A stretch of 33,737 bases of DNA from Smittium mucronatum (taxonomy: Eukaryota; Kickxellomycota; Harpellomycetes; Harpellales; Legeriomycetaceae): NCBI GenBank assembly GCA_001953115.1, contig LSSL01000738.1, positions 5,852-39,588 on the forward strand, written 5' to 3'. Positions 21,101 to 33,737 of this stretch are shown here, piece after piece (within the stretch, counting starts at the first letter, position 1; every line of letters starts with the position of its first letter). The translations under genes and the position numbers were made by a program. The notes below the pieces were generated by a model. The model was not told the DNA's origin. It did not search any database and was given only the letters and a program-made list of their open reading frames with translations.

Positions 21101-22022
21101 GGGGAAAATTTCGGAGGGAGATTTATCATCAATAGAAGGCTTATTCAATTTGGAGGATCCAACGTTAATTCCTTTAAGTAATGCTATTTTATAAGAAGTA
21201 ATAGTATATGTTTCACATCACGGCGTAAAAATTCATCTAAATAAAAAAAAGGATAATATGTAAGAAAAGGCACATACATCCTAATTCATCTTGTTCAATG
21301 AACTTGTTGAGTTCGCCTGACTTGTTAATCCCCAACTTTTTCTCAAGTTGCTCCAAGAAAATATCTTCAGGATCTACTTCTTGTTCTTCAGTTATTTTGA
21401 AAGATACGTTTTTTAGCGTGGATTTTTTTTTGTTTGCAGTTGAAGAAATGGAGTCGGCGGAAGATTTTTTATTTTGGTTGGAAGTTGGATTTGGTGTTTT
21501 TTTTACAGGTTCTATTTTTAATTTTTTTGAGGGAATTTCTTGCTTGGATGGTTCAGCTATAGATTTGCTCGATTTCTACGAAACCATAAATAGTTACAAT
21601 AAGATTTTTTTCCCCGTTAAATTGAATAAGTAAAATGATAAAATGCACTTTTGAAGCTTTAATATATTAATAGGAAAGAACCTTGTAATGCTCCTGCTTT
21701 TTAGCTTTTTTTGAAAGGCGAGATTGCTTTCTTAATTCCTTCCTAGAAGGAACAGGTGTTTTTTTTTTATCTCTGTGGTTTTTCTTTCCAATGCCAAGTG
21801 TTGAGTTTGAGAACTGTTGATCTTGAGCTAAGAGTCAAAATTTAGAACCGAAAAGAAAACACCCACATTTCAGGGTTAAAAAAAGTTAGAAACTGACTAA
21901 AGGAATGTAAGGTCTAAATCTATAAATATAGAATATTTATTACAATTTTCAGAAATTCGTTCCTGCAATTCTTTCGGGAGTAAAGTAGTATTATCGCGCT
22001 TCCGTTTAAAAGATTTCTTCAT
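18125..22022 (-). CDS. NOM1: NOM1/Sgd1-like nucleolar MIF4G-MA3 protein, eleven exons
   Basis: Homologue of human NOM1 and yeast Sgd1, a nucleolar factor for 18S rRNA processing and small-subunit assembly, known to bind eIF4A-family helicases. Exons in transcript order: 22022-21944, 21827-21682, 21575-21278, 21183-20795, 20710-20455, 20371-20243, 20139-19561, 19440-19229, 19118-19023, 18920-18600 and 18505-18125. All junctions are GT/AG and in phase, totalling 2886 bases or 961 residues (human 860, yeast 899). Residues 1-80 are very basic (MKKSFKRKRD; SRKELRKQSRLSKKAKK), a nucleolar-type region. About 225-290 is acidic and serine-rich (DSEEDSDLD). GKYIPPRLRN at 334-343 is the family signature before the MIF4G domain (about 345-600). 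TRGKWWLVGSYWAG (about 622) links to RMNTEIRKSIFISIMSS and the MA3 domain (about 680-800, with AFEKLMKLGLKESQQREIIR and SLWDFLRSIGE). No inactivating change is seen. The start is the first ATG, just after AGTAGGC. Confidence 0.93.
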
Positions 22023-22816
22023 GCCTACTTTCCTAAGTGAAAAAAACTATTAGTCTCAGTGCAGATTTAACAATATTGAGGGAATATTAATCAAACAGAA
22101 CGAAGTAAAAATTCATTCGAAAGTGGTTTGCTTCAAGAAACCGAAAAACTTTTCTAATGAGTAAAAATAAAAATTTATGATCTATATTTTATAACCTATA
22201 AAATAGAAGATATATGTATATGGTAACATCATTGGATAACGCCTGACGCTGTGGACGTATTTTTTCAAAAAAAAAAAATCTGGGCAAAATAATGTAGACA
22301 CCATAACCTAAAATTCTCGTCTATTAATTTTAGACCACCCAACTCTTTCATGGCCAATAGAAAATGGCACACCTTTATTTGAAATCAACATTCATCTTCT
22401 TCGCTATACACTTATGGTTTATCTAAACAATAGCTATTTTATAGCAGCTAACAAATATACATTCAGCTAAAGGTTAATATAAGGCGTGAGACACCCTTTA
22501 GCATACTTTTAAAGCGATTTTTCTGTATGATAAATTTCTTCAATTCCAACCTAAAATTTATTCAGACTTATACTAGCTTAATTACAACCTTTATTTGTAC
22601 ACGGATTTGAGCAGTGTAAGATATATATTCCAATTCTGGATAATAAATTAGTTTTGGATTTACATTGGACTATCATTATAAGCAGTAAATACGTTAAAAC
22701 TCCTAAAGAAATAAAGTTTGTATTTAAATATTTAAACAACCTCCCCTCCCCAAAAAAAAAAACTATGGTGCATTAGGGGGTTATAGACCCCTTGTTAAAT
22801 TTTTTTGAAAGATATG
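22023..22816. other. upstream region of the NOM1 homologue
   Basis: Non-coding. It includes an A12 run (22267-22278), a pyrimidine-rich CTCCCCTCCCC tract followed by A11 (about 22741-22762), and a small hairpin with a GGGGT/ACCCC stem (22777-22781/22787-22791). The NOM1 promoter must lie here, but I cannot place a TATA box with confidence. Confidence 0.4.
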
Positions 22817-22889
22817 TAAAATTGATACGACGTTATCTTACAATAAAATTCCGTGATAAAAAAAAAAAAAAACAATTTAAAATTGATAC
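22817..22889 (+). mobile_element. possible tiny poly(A)-tailed retro-insertion
   Basis: TAAAATTGATAC occurs exactly at 22817-22828 and 22878-22889. Between the copies lie AATAAAATTCC (from about 22842) and an A15 run (22858-22872). Signal, tail and flanking direct repeat match the pattern at 541-726, and both share AATAAAATTCC. However, six bases (CAATTT) separate the A run from the second repeat, and AT-rich DNA makes such repeats more likely by chance. Confidence 0.35.
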
Positions 22890-25800
22890 TCTATTTTTTT
22901 ATAAATAAAATTTTTATTGCTAGTATAAATTGGCTAGTAAATAAATATAGGGAATTTCATTACCAACTTCTGAACATGAAGCTATTTTAATATAGATTAA
23001 GGAATCCTTATAATATCTAAGAGATATCAATTAATTATTTTTTAATTTTCAAACCTTCCATTATATATCTACTTAAAAAATCCAATTATATACTGAAAAA
23101 AATAAAAATTTGCAAATCTAATTATTGTAATCAATGATTAAAAAACATTAAAGTTTTTTATAAGAAATAAAATAGAAATATTCATAACTTAGGAAACCTA
23201 AAATTTTCCTTTTCTACTAAAATAGATAAAGATAATTTCATATGCATGAATTTTCGGTTAGTAGTAGAAAGTTATATTGTAATATATATTAACAGTGTAG
23301 ATATCTTTCCACCCCTTTTTTTGAGCTGTTAAGAAACTCTTTGTGAAAAAAAAATTGTAGAGCATATTTTTACAAGATGTAAACTGAAGCGAAATAAAGT
23401 GATTTTTTTTTTCAAAATCTCAGTATTAAAAACTTGATCAAGATTTAGTATATGACTTTTTTAGTAATTTATTTCGATTGTTGGGGGTGGGGGGGTTGAA
23501 CAGAAAAATAAAATGATTTTTAGTATTAAAACTATATATATTTTCCTATTTTCTGTTTATTTCGTATATTCGAAATTTTTGATTAAAGCTTTTTGGAAAG
23601 AACTTGATTTATTTTAATCATTTGCGATGATATATACATATTTTAAAAAAATAATATATTTTTTATTATATTTTTGGGGATAAAAGTTTAAAAATGTGAA
23701 AATTTTATTACTATATATTATCAATCATTAAAAAAAAACTTTATAAATATTTTTTTTTTGTATTTTTTTATCTAAACATGATCAAATAAAATAATAAAAA
23801 CTATAAATCTGAAATTTAAATTCAAATATTGGCTGTTACACTTTTAAATCAAATAAAATTATTTCAAATTAAGTTAATATTTATTATATTTACAAATAAA
23901 TTAAATACTCGTATATTTGATCATTTACATTAATATAAATTTGTTTAAATTTTTGAAATACGAAAAATTTCCGTCTTTTGCTTCAATTTTGATGGGAAAA
24001 AATTCCTCAAGCAAAAATGTTAATTTGAATTTGAATTTTTGGTTAGCTCTGGAAGGACTTGAATACTCTCTAAAGTTTTAATTAATAAAAAAGAATGGTA
24101 TGAGAAGTTTCATCATATTTTAATTAAATTATACTCGTGTTAAAGGTGAAGATTCCATAAATAAAAAAAATATCACGTTCCAGACTACAAAAAATTCTAA
24201 TTCTGAAGTAAAATTATAGTTTAAAAATAAAATTTGATGTTTTGGGAGGAGAAGGTGGTCACTAAATTATTTTATAATAATTTCTCGTTTTACAGAAAAT
24301 AAATAAATATCATTCTCAAGATAAATAGGATATGGATTTTTGGTTATTTAATGAAAATTTGAATTTTACCTCATTAACTATTAATAATATTATTTACCTT
24401 TTTCTAATTTTATAAAAAATATTATATTTTATTTTATAACTATATCCAAAAAAAAGAGAAATCATTCGATTTGAAAATCAAGTCATATTTCTTAAAATTT
24501 GAAAGCTTCTATTTAATACGAATCTTATAAAAATGATTTTAAAATAAACCCAATTAATATTTTATTTTTTAAAACTAAATGTGAAGTGTTCGATTTAAAT
24601 TTAAATAATATATTGATGATATAATTTATGCTATAAACAAAGTTTCTTTATTTTTTTGCAATTAGAAGGGGGATTAGATTATCACTCCATGAGATGGTAT
24701 TAAAATAGTTTTTATTATAACTTAATAATATATAAAGAAACTATATATTAATGAAAATGAGAATTTATTTATTTTTAATTTATTATCACGAATTTTCTTT
24801 GGCTATTTATTCTTCATATTTAAGCGATTAAAATGGGAATTTTGTTTTTTTCTTTAAACTCGTTATTAATTTAATTTTTAAGAATGATAAAATAAAATTA
24901 TAATAGAACAATAAAAATTTGATTCATAATATTAAAATTTCATAAGAATAATTAATAAAAAAATGCAGTTATTTTTTTCTCCCGAACTCTGAAATAGTCA
25001 GTTGGTTTTCCCATTCAATAATAGAAAAATTGTGTCATTTTATGAAATAAAATAATTTTTTTGTTTCTAAATGCTTTAAATTGTATTAAAAATTTTCTAA
25101 TTTAATTTTCATTGATTATTTTATATTCTTTTTGTGAAATTTTTCCTCCCCTTATAATCATCTATACGTCAAAGTGTATGAAAAAGCCTTATATTCCGAG
25201 ATTATAAAGTAATAATTATTTTTATTTTTATTTTGAGTCAATATATATGACTTTGAAGAAAATAAGACGCTAGGATAAAATGAATTTCCAATTTTTTATA
25301 AACCAAGAGATTTTTCTTATAAAAAAACTCGACATTTTGGCAAACGTAAAATTTGCTAAATAAAAGATTCAGATACAGGAAAATGTGAAATACTTTTTGT
25401 GTTTAAATTTTTTACTTGCTCATAAAATTTATATATTATATCTCTAAGAAAATTTCTATTCTGAAAGAATTTTTTAGAAACTTATTTCATACGTTTAAAT
25501 TTAATTCCTAGGAAGTGCGCTATAAATTCAGAATATTTAAGGCAATCATTAGTGTGATTATCTACGAAAATTATTTTAAATCTATTAATAAACTATTGAT
25601 AAAAATCAATTGTGATTTTCAAGTTGACTGAATTAATCTAAATTAAGCAATTTATGATGAATGTCGCCATAAGCAGAGTTTACTGCTCTCTATTTACACA
25701 TTGACGGGATATTAGAGAAAAATATTGTAGTTTAGAAGTTTCACAAAAAATTAATCTTTGAACTTAATAATATTAAATTCTAGTGATTTATAAATAATAA

Positions 25801-28800
25801 ATTTAATTAGACAGCATATTCTTTTGTAATTACTGCTAAGTGAACTGGGTTCATAGAAAAATAAATTAGTATTTGTAATTAAAATTCGAAAGCAACTTGT
25901 GGATTCTAATAAAATAAAAATAATTACGGTCACTTTAATTATAGAAGTATTAATTTTATCATTTATTGAATAAAAAATACTTAAAATGATTTATATTTAT
26001 GGCTTAATTTTTATAATCAAATATAATTTAAATTCTAGAGATTTTTATGATTTAAACGTAGCATAAAATCAAATAATTAAAACATTATGGATATTCTAAA
26101 TTTTATTAATTAAATGTTTTATCGGTTAATAAACAAATAGCTGTTATTTTTGAGAAGATTTAGATAAGTATTATGGAAAAATTATGAATTTTAACAATTT
26201 TAAAGGTTATTAAAAAAACGCAAAAAATGCATTTTTCTACTTCCCCAACCCGGGATAACTTTAAAAAGGCTAAGTTTTTTTTTTTTAAAATAATCTTACT
26301 AAATAGCTATGACTCAATAGAAATAGATTCCGCTGAAGTATAATAATAATAAAAAATGGTAAACAGTAATAGAAAAACAATGAAAAAACTACCAAACTTC
26401 AAATTTCTGATAGTAAAAATAGATTAAATACCAAAAATATCTCAAAAAATAGCAGGAAGCTTTTTTCCAAGTAAAATTATAGTATAAATTTTTATATGGT
26501 ATCAACTCGATTAAAAACCGACCGTCAATAATACAAACTTTTGCGAATATTCACCCATTATAACTAACCAATATTAGCATTTTGATGAATTATATTGTTT
26601 TATTTGAAAAAATCTTATCATTATAAAATTAAGCCATAATTAATACTTTTTTTTAGTTTATTATCTATTTTCTTTGACAATATATTTTTTTATCGGGTTA
26701 AAATATAGAAATAACAATCATTTTACATCTATAGATGAATTTAAATAAAATAATAAATAAAAGTGAATAGATTCACTGTTATAAACAATTTTGGTAAATA
26801 AATAAATTTGATGTCTACAAAGTGAGAATATTATCTCGAGATATATTTCAAGCACTGAACATCCTATTTTGATTTTTCTAATGTTATAAAGCACTTTTAA
26901 GTATTTTTCATACATTTTTGTTAATTTTTTATGAAAATATTTCAAAAAAATTAATATAGTATATATACAAATCACTGGTTTTGATTTCTTTTAAATTTAA
27001 ATTTTAGTTATTGAAAATTTTGCTGCAATTCTAACTCGTTTTTTTAAAAATATAATATAATTATTTTATCTTATATAACGATGTAGAATTGATAACCCAA
27101 TGCCGTTTTTTTTTTAAAATAGCCTTTTCCGGGTATGAGCATCTTATAATAGCTTTTTTTCTGAAATTTTCAATAAGAATTCAACCATTTTTATTAAGTT
27201 TCAAAAAGTCTCTAAAAATCCCAAAAAACGAAACAGTCCTTATCTAACTAAAAAAATAGTTTATAAAATCTTGTTAGTGAATATTTTTAAGCTCTTTATA
27301 GAAAATTTTATATTTTTTCAATCTATGATTACTATAAACTTGGTTTGTTATATATTATAAAGATTTAATATACCTATATTTTTGAATAAATTTTCATTTT
27401 TTAAGATCTGTCTAAATCGATAATTTTGAGTTAAATAGAGAAAATTGAATAATTTGTATCAAAATATTGAATATTTTCATATTTTTTAATCTGATATTTA
27501 AAAAATTCGATTAAATTAAACATATGTTTGTACGTGGATTAAAAAATATCAATATATTATTTTAAATTTATAGAGGAAAAAGATAAAAGATAAAATTTTA
27601 AAAATTTTAAATCGATTTATTTAGGTTTTTTTCAATTTTATGATTGATAAATTTTAAAAATATAAGCCTATCAATTTCCATTTTCATAAGTGATAATATT
27701 CAAATCCTAGTGAAATTTTATCAACTAAATTTTCGCTTATCTCAAAATTCATCAGGAGTACATTTATGAAGAAATAATAAATAATTGACACATTAAAATT
27801 ATTTGGGATTTTCCAGCCATATTTAGTAGATTTAATTCTTGTATATCTTTATTAAACGGAATCTAAAAAAATAATACAACTATAACTATAATTAAAAATG
27901 ATTAAAAATAATTTCAGTATTTAAGGATTTATTTTTCTGCTTATATAGAAAAAAATAATGCGAATATCAGTATTTGTAACAGTCCAAATAGTTTTTTTGA
28001 TAATTTCTTATAGCAAAATTCATGAATAATCTGGGATACTTCGTTTTTTTAGACAACATTTTTTGTTTTATTAAATGAATTTTTCGCTTGATTAAGCATG
28101 CAAGAATATGGTATCAATTTTTTAAAAATTAATATTAAATTTTCATTAATTTCCTTTGTTTTTGATGTTACTTTTATCCCGGCTTTGCCTAATATTAGGT
28201 ATGAGACATTTAATTTTGGTTCATCCACAGCCTTTTTCCTATTTTCAGATATTAATTAAGCAAAATTTTCCAAATTAGCATACATTTAAGTAACAAATTC
28301 ACTATTAAAAAAAGTTTCGTAATTAATATTTAGATTCGATTTCACATTTACCCTCTATTTTTAGGCAGGATATTAAATATAAACGCACCTGAAAGATTTC
28401 TTTTCTGGTATCTTTTTAAGTCTAAATTAGGATTGAATTATCAATAAAGATACAATCAACTTTCTAGGTGGTAAAAATTTAAGAATGATTATATTTAGTA
28501 ATCCAATTTTTTCATAAATATTCAGTAAATATTACCCTATAAAAAAGCTCATATCTCTTTTTGGTTGTTATTTTCTGATTTTTTGAACCATTATCTACAT
28601 ATGTCAAAGAAATCATTATTATGTGCTATAAAAAAAGAGCCTTAAATATTTTTTTAAGGTCAGTCCCAGGATTACCTTTTATCAGATTATCTATTTTTCC
28701 CAAAAATTACAAATAAAGGTTTTTTTGGTGCATATCAATGTAATAATTTCAGTATTTCCAATATTAACATCTCTATTATTTGAATAATATGAACGATTTA

Positions 28801-31800
28801 TTTCATTTTATAAAAGCTTTTTTATCTTATTTTTTTAGCCAACAGTCCTCTTGGAGTTCAGGTTTTGATCATTTATTCATTTTCTGCACTTTTTATTTAA
28901 TATCATTATTTAAGAAAATTGCGAAACTTATGACCCTAATATGTTTTTCGAATTTTTTTTAGATTTTAGATAAAATCATGCAATTTTTAAATAAATTATA
29001 ACATTCTTGTTTTTAAATTAGTGCATTTATATGTGTATCTATAAATATATCCCGAGTAAAATTATTTAATATAATCTAATTTCATTAAGAATTGTATTAA
29101 GCAATATTTATGATCATTTTTTTGTGATAATTTATAATTAAAGTGTTTGACTAAAAAAATAGAAGTGATCTTTTATAATTAAAAATATTTTGGTAGAAAA
29201 TATTTCAAATTTAATTTTTTTAAATTTAATCGTCCATTGGATTAAAAAAATCACTTCCAATAATTTAAAATTGTTCAGTTTTTTAGTATTATTTTTTTTA
29301 AATTTAAAATATTCATTTTTTTCTGAAAATGCTATAATTTTATAAAAATTAAGTAAATAATTCGGCTCTTTCAATAAGAGTTTCAACTAGTTAAAAATAA
29401 GTTTTTATTTTTGTAGATTTTTAAACCATGAATAATTCGAGGGAAATTTAAAAAACTGTAAAAATTATGCAATTATTAAATGAATTGGATTTTATAAAAA
29501 AAAGAAGTAGATAAAATGGTGCCTAATATTAATTTTACAATTTTTAGATCTAATTTTATTTAAAATAATACCATATATTTATTATAAATATTATTATTTA
29601 ATCTGATATTTATTTCTTTAAAGCCCAAAAAATTCCAATAATATAGAATGGAAACCGAAAATAGTATAATTTTGATTTTTTATGAATAACTCATACTGTT
29701 ATTTCAATATTGAATTTTCTTCCGCTTTAACAGATAGTTATTTGTTATAATGGAATATATTATTTATAAATAGTGTTTAAAATAAAACTTTTGATCAAAT
29801 TAAAATTTATTAATTATTATTATTAAATTTAATAAAAATTAATAAAGAAAAATTCAAAAAAAAATGATTTTTCTATACTATTATTGTATTATTAATATTT
29901 TTCAGGGATTAAAATTGAAATATTTTGATTAGGTTTCTAATAAAATAAAAATTTCTAAACAAAAATGAATATTTAATAAAACCAATATGCACAAACTTCC
30001 CAAAAACGCAAGAAAATTGATGATTTTTTTAAATTAAAAAAATTATCCAGTATAAAATAAAACTTCAAAAAACAATTATTTTATATTTTTAACGTGCCAA
30101 TATAATGTAGTATATATATGTGTGTTTAATTAGACCAAGAAAAAAGATATTTCAAAAAAGTAACAATTTAGGATTAAAAAAATAAATTTATTTTCTATTA
30201 TTTTGAGATTAATTTTTTAATAAATAAATTTAAAGATGTATATCTTAAATTTTAATTTTTTATAATAGAATGAAGGATTGATATATTTGTGATATATTTG
30301 TATCATAATATATATTGATTTTATCTTATAAAAAAAAAGCGTAATAAAATTTAGTAGATGCTTGTTTTTTAATCGTTTACTTTTTACTTTTAATAAAAAA
30401 ATTAAAATTTTTGAAACTTCATTGTATATATAAAAAAATTATTATTTTCAAATTCAAATAAATATAATTTTTTACTAAATAAAAGGCCCTTTTCTATTTA
30501 TAATTTCCTTAAAAAAGGTTTTATATATATTTATTTTTAATTTTATGTTTATAAAATAGAATGAAGATATTTTTCTCAATTTGATATATATATTATTTTG
30601 CCTTTTATTTTTTTAAAAAAAAAATCGAAAGTTTTTTTGTATAAAATATGTGTTTTAAGATTATTTGAATACCAATCAATGGTTTTGGGATGTATTTTAT
30701 ATTGATCACAGTCATCCTTAACGGATATTTTTTTAAATTGAATTTTTTTTATAAACCGCAAATAGTTTTTTCTAAAACTTATTATAAAACCATTTTAGGT
30801 TTAAGTTACCAATTCTGCTCATCTCTATGGGTTGGCAATAAATGGAGACTATTATAACATTAGAAATATCTCCCATATTAAAAATAAAATATACTTATAA
30901 TCTCTTATACTGCTTAAAACCAATTTTTAAAAAAAAATTATTGGAGTTTAATTAAAATATATTTAAAAATTAGAGCGAATATTCGTCTCTTGAATTTTTC
31001 AAATTGATATGAGCGATAAGTTATGGTTAGAAATTTTTTTAACTTTTATTTAAGTCGATTTTATTTTTGAACCTTTTATATGTTCTTTTTTAGGAGATCG
31101 TAAACTTAAAAATATTAATCTAATTTTTAAAATAAAATCGAATTTAATAGTTAGTGATCAGATTGTTATTTTAAAATCATATAATAATTTGTGCGAAAAG
31201 TTAATTAGAAAAAATCAATTTATTTACACAAATAAATCTGTTAAATTGATTAAGGAAAAAAATGTATTTAAGCTGATGGAAAAAATGGCATGAACATTTT
31301 TTATGTTTTAAATTATTACAAATTTACAATTGTCTAATTTCAAAAAAAAATAATTCAAATGTGGAAAGTTTAGTATACTGACTTAAGTTATTTATATTTT
31401 TAAAATAAATTTAAAAAATCTTTAAAAGTCTCAGAATTCGGATATCCAATTATGTATAAGTCGATATCAAATAACGATTAATTCCTAAAATATTCATTAA
31501 ATTAAATTATAAAAATGCTTATAATAAAGTCGTTAAGTCTCATGAATATCTAAATACACCAAATTATTCGGCATAAAATGACCTGAAAAATGGAAAATTT
31601 CGACTTTTTTAGAAATTAATTAGCATTAAAATTTTATTCACAATGTAAACCTTGATTTTTTTAAACTTTTTTTAATAAAAAATTACTTTTATGCCCCTAA
31701 ATTGTTTCTTTTTCTTCTTTGACCTTTTAATTATTTATATATTTTTAAAACGAATTTTTATAAAAAATTTCTTTATTCGATTTGATTTTATTTGTTAAAA

Positions 31801-33720
31801 AAATGATTATCAAATGAGATTTTTTCACTAAATATTGAACATGAAATAAATATAATATATTTTTTAAAAAAAGAATTTATTTTCAAGTGAAATCATATCA
31901 TATAAAATTGGATTTTATTCTATAATTTTTATATAATCTTGAAGTGTAAATTTAAATAACACAGCTTAAAATAACCTTTTAAAGTTCAGAATTCTTAGAC
32001 AAATAATCAATTGATAACTAATAAAATTATAATAGAAAAACCAATCGCCTGTTTTTTACTGAAGTATAAATTTTTTGTGAAAAAGTAAGTACCTAAATAT
32101 TTTGGTGCTACAAATTATATATATTTTCTTTAAAATAAAAATAAGATACATTTACGCAAAAATATGTGGCTATTATGAATTTTTTTAATTTATACCCTAA
32201 TAAACTAATGAAATAGACTTATTGGTTGTTTTATTTAAGAATTTTATAAAATCAACATTCAGAAAAACTATATTTTGAATAATAGAAAAAAAACAGGGGT
32301 TGGAAAAAAATAATAATAAAGATATTAAATATATATTTTTTTTAATATATTATAATCCAGTATTTTTTTAATATTTTTTAAAAAAATGCTTATATTTCTA
32401 GATTTAGATATATTCGAGCTTTTTTTAAGGGTGTAGATTTTTTAAAGATCCTTTTTTATTCTAGTTTTTTATTCGAATAGTTATATAAAAAAACTTTAAT
32501 GATATAAACCATCTCTTGATTTCAAAATTATGTGCTCTAAAGCATATATGCGAATATAGTGAGTTTTTCAAATGTCTAGTATATTTTTTTAGTCGATTTA
32601 GATAAATTAATTTGTACTTATAAAATAATAAGATTATATATATGTGAGCACTATAGGTTTTTATACAACTTTTATCCTATAAATTATATCAATTGTATCA
32701 TTATCAGCTTTATATACCCTCAGTTTTTTGGTATATATTTGAGGCGAAAAATCCCCCGTATATAGTCTAAATTTATAGAAATTCAAAAATTGATAGCTTT
32801 ATACTAAATCATATTTAAAATGGAATTTAAGAGAGATAACATATCGTTTATTAACAAAATTAGAAATCGAAATTAAAAAATTAAACATTAAAAATAGTTG
32901 TAACCAATGTTTGATGATCCTTAAAATTACCTCATGATATACAAAACCAAATTGATTTACCATATAAATGCAGCATTTTATATTTAATTTTTATATATAT
33001 TTATTATTTATTTGTTTCTACTATACATTTATTTTCAACTAAAGGTTTCAGATTATTCAAATTCTTCTCAGGAAAAAAACTATCTTTCAGAACTAATTTT
33101 ATCCCGGATTTCTATGGTCGTATCTTGGAAATTTTTCTCCACTCAAGTTTTGTCACAGTTTTTTTTAATATATTTTTCAATAACATGCTTAAAAAAATGG
33201 GGATTTTATTAGGAATTAAGAGCTGAGGGCTCTAATAGAAAAGTTAATGTACGATTGTATTTATTTCTTTTAACTCAGAAGCAAAAATTTTTTCTGTGAC
33301 TTTATAATTTCTTTCTCACCTTATACTGTTGATATTTTAATATCTCTTGTTCCATTATATTTATACCACTTTCATAAGAATATATTAGATGATAGAATAA
33401 AAAATCCCATCTTTTTCTTAAAATTTTCGCAATTAATGGCCTTTTCCTAGAAATTTATAAGTATTAAAGTTATAAGCCCCTTAGTAATCAATTTCAAGAA
33501 TCATTTTTAGTCTATATATATAAATTTATTAATAAATTTAAATTAGAGCTATTTTTTTTTTCTCAATTTGTGAATTAAAAAACTTTTAAGAGATGAATCA
33601 ATCCGAAGTTTTTTTTTATACGTAATTATAACCCTTAGGAAGAATTATTTATAGTCTGATAAATATATAAGATTAAAATTATTATTTTTTACGCAAATTT
33701 CTATATAAAAAAAATATGTC
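22890..33720. other. very AT-rich gene desert
   Basis: Nearly 11 kb of A/T-dominated sequence. Open frames of 60-85 codons occur on both strands but are rich in Ile/Lys/Asn/Phe/Tyr, lack motifs and are about what chance gives here. I saw no tRNA, rRNA, long tandem array, inverted repeat or recognisable transposon. Isolated items are a G-run (TGGGGGTGGGGGGG near 23481) and a perfect 12-bp palindrome, CCTAATATTAGG, near 28188. It may be heterochromatin or a graveyard of unrecognisable repeats. Confidence 0.45.
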
Positions 33721-33734
33721 GGGGGGGGGGGGGG
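33721..33734 (+). repeat. poly-G run at the window end
   Basis: Fourteen consecutive G followed by TTT at the very end, in a region almost without G. It may be a real homopolymer, or a sequencing or assembly artefact at a contig edge. Confidence 0.6.
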
Positions 33735-33737
33735 TTT

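Noticed and set aside
21298..21633. 111-codon plus-strand frame opposite exon 3 of the NOM1 homologue
   Set aside because: Antisense shadow of a Lys/Ser/Pro-rich exon that splices in phase on the minus strand.
31055..31294. Open stretch of about 79 codons on the plus strand after a TTTTTTAG acceptor-like site, ending TGA near 31293
   Set aside because: Composition is Lys/Ile/Asn/Leu-rich, there is no early ATG and no motif. In this much AT-rich sequence over six frames about one such stretch is expected by chance.
33012..33212. 66-codon plus-strand frame near the window end
   Set aside because: Slightly better composition than its neighbours, but no recognisable motif, no supporting splice structure and hydrophobic/serine content typical of chance frames here.

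Overview
The window is eukaryotic nuclear DNA, extremely AT-rich, with spliceosomal introns of 66-141 bases (GT...AG, some with a CTAAC-type branch site) and decayed transposons. Two intact, multi-exon housekeeping genes lie near the middle. Everything else is transposon debris or AT-rich DNA in which I see no gene. A filamentous, early-diverging fungus fits best. The DIRS-type retroelement relic resembles, from memory and unverified, elements common in Harpellales gut fungi (Smittium/Zancudomyces). That placement is inference only.

Layout. 1-190 has three adjacent GC-containing hairpins (possible structured RNA, unidentified). 541-726 is a short retroposed fragment with a poly(A) tail and a 14-bp target-site duplication. 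1839-3242 is a decayed Mutator-like (MULE) transposase. 5150-15130 is a nested transposon complex. An old element with ~200-bp inverted ends (5150-5372 versus 6878-7024 plus 15042-15130) had its right inverted repeat split by an insertion of about 8 kb (7025-15041). The insertion contains a dead DIRS-like tyrosine-recombinase retrotransposon (about 7028-11335; gag-like, RT, RNase H, recombinase) lying against a DNA transposon (11336-15041). That transposon has 458/648-bp inverted repeats carrying a 38-bp minisatellite (2 copies left, 7 right) and a dead DDE_Tnp_4/Harbinger-like transposase on the minus strand.

Genes. 16539-17968 (+) is a five-exon mitochondrial 3-hydroxyisobutyrate dehydrogenase (valine catabolism). 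18125-22022 (-) is an eleven-exon NOM1/Sgd1 homologue (nucleolar MIF4G/MA3 protein of small-subunit ribosome biogenesis). All exon phases in both models are consistent. The genes converge tail to tail with 156 bases between stop codons, and their poly(A) signals lie in that gap.

From about 22.1 kb to the end there is roughly 11.6 kb of very AT-rich sequence without recognisable genes. It holds one more possible tiny poly(A)-tailed retro-insertion (22817-22889) and ends in a run of 14 G.
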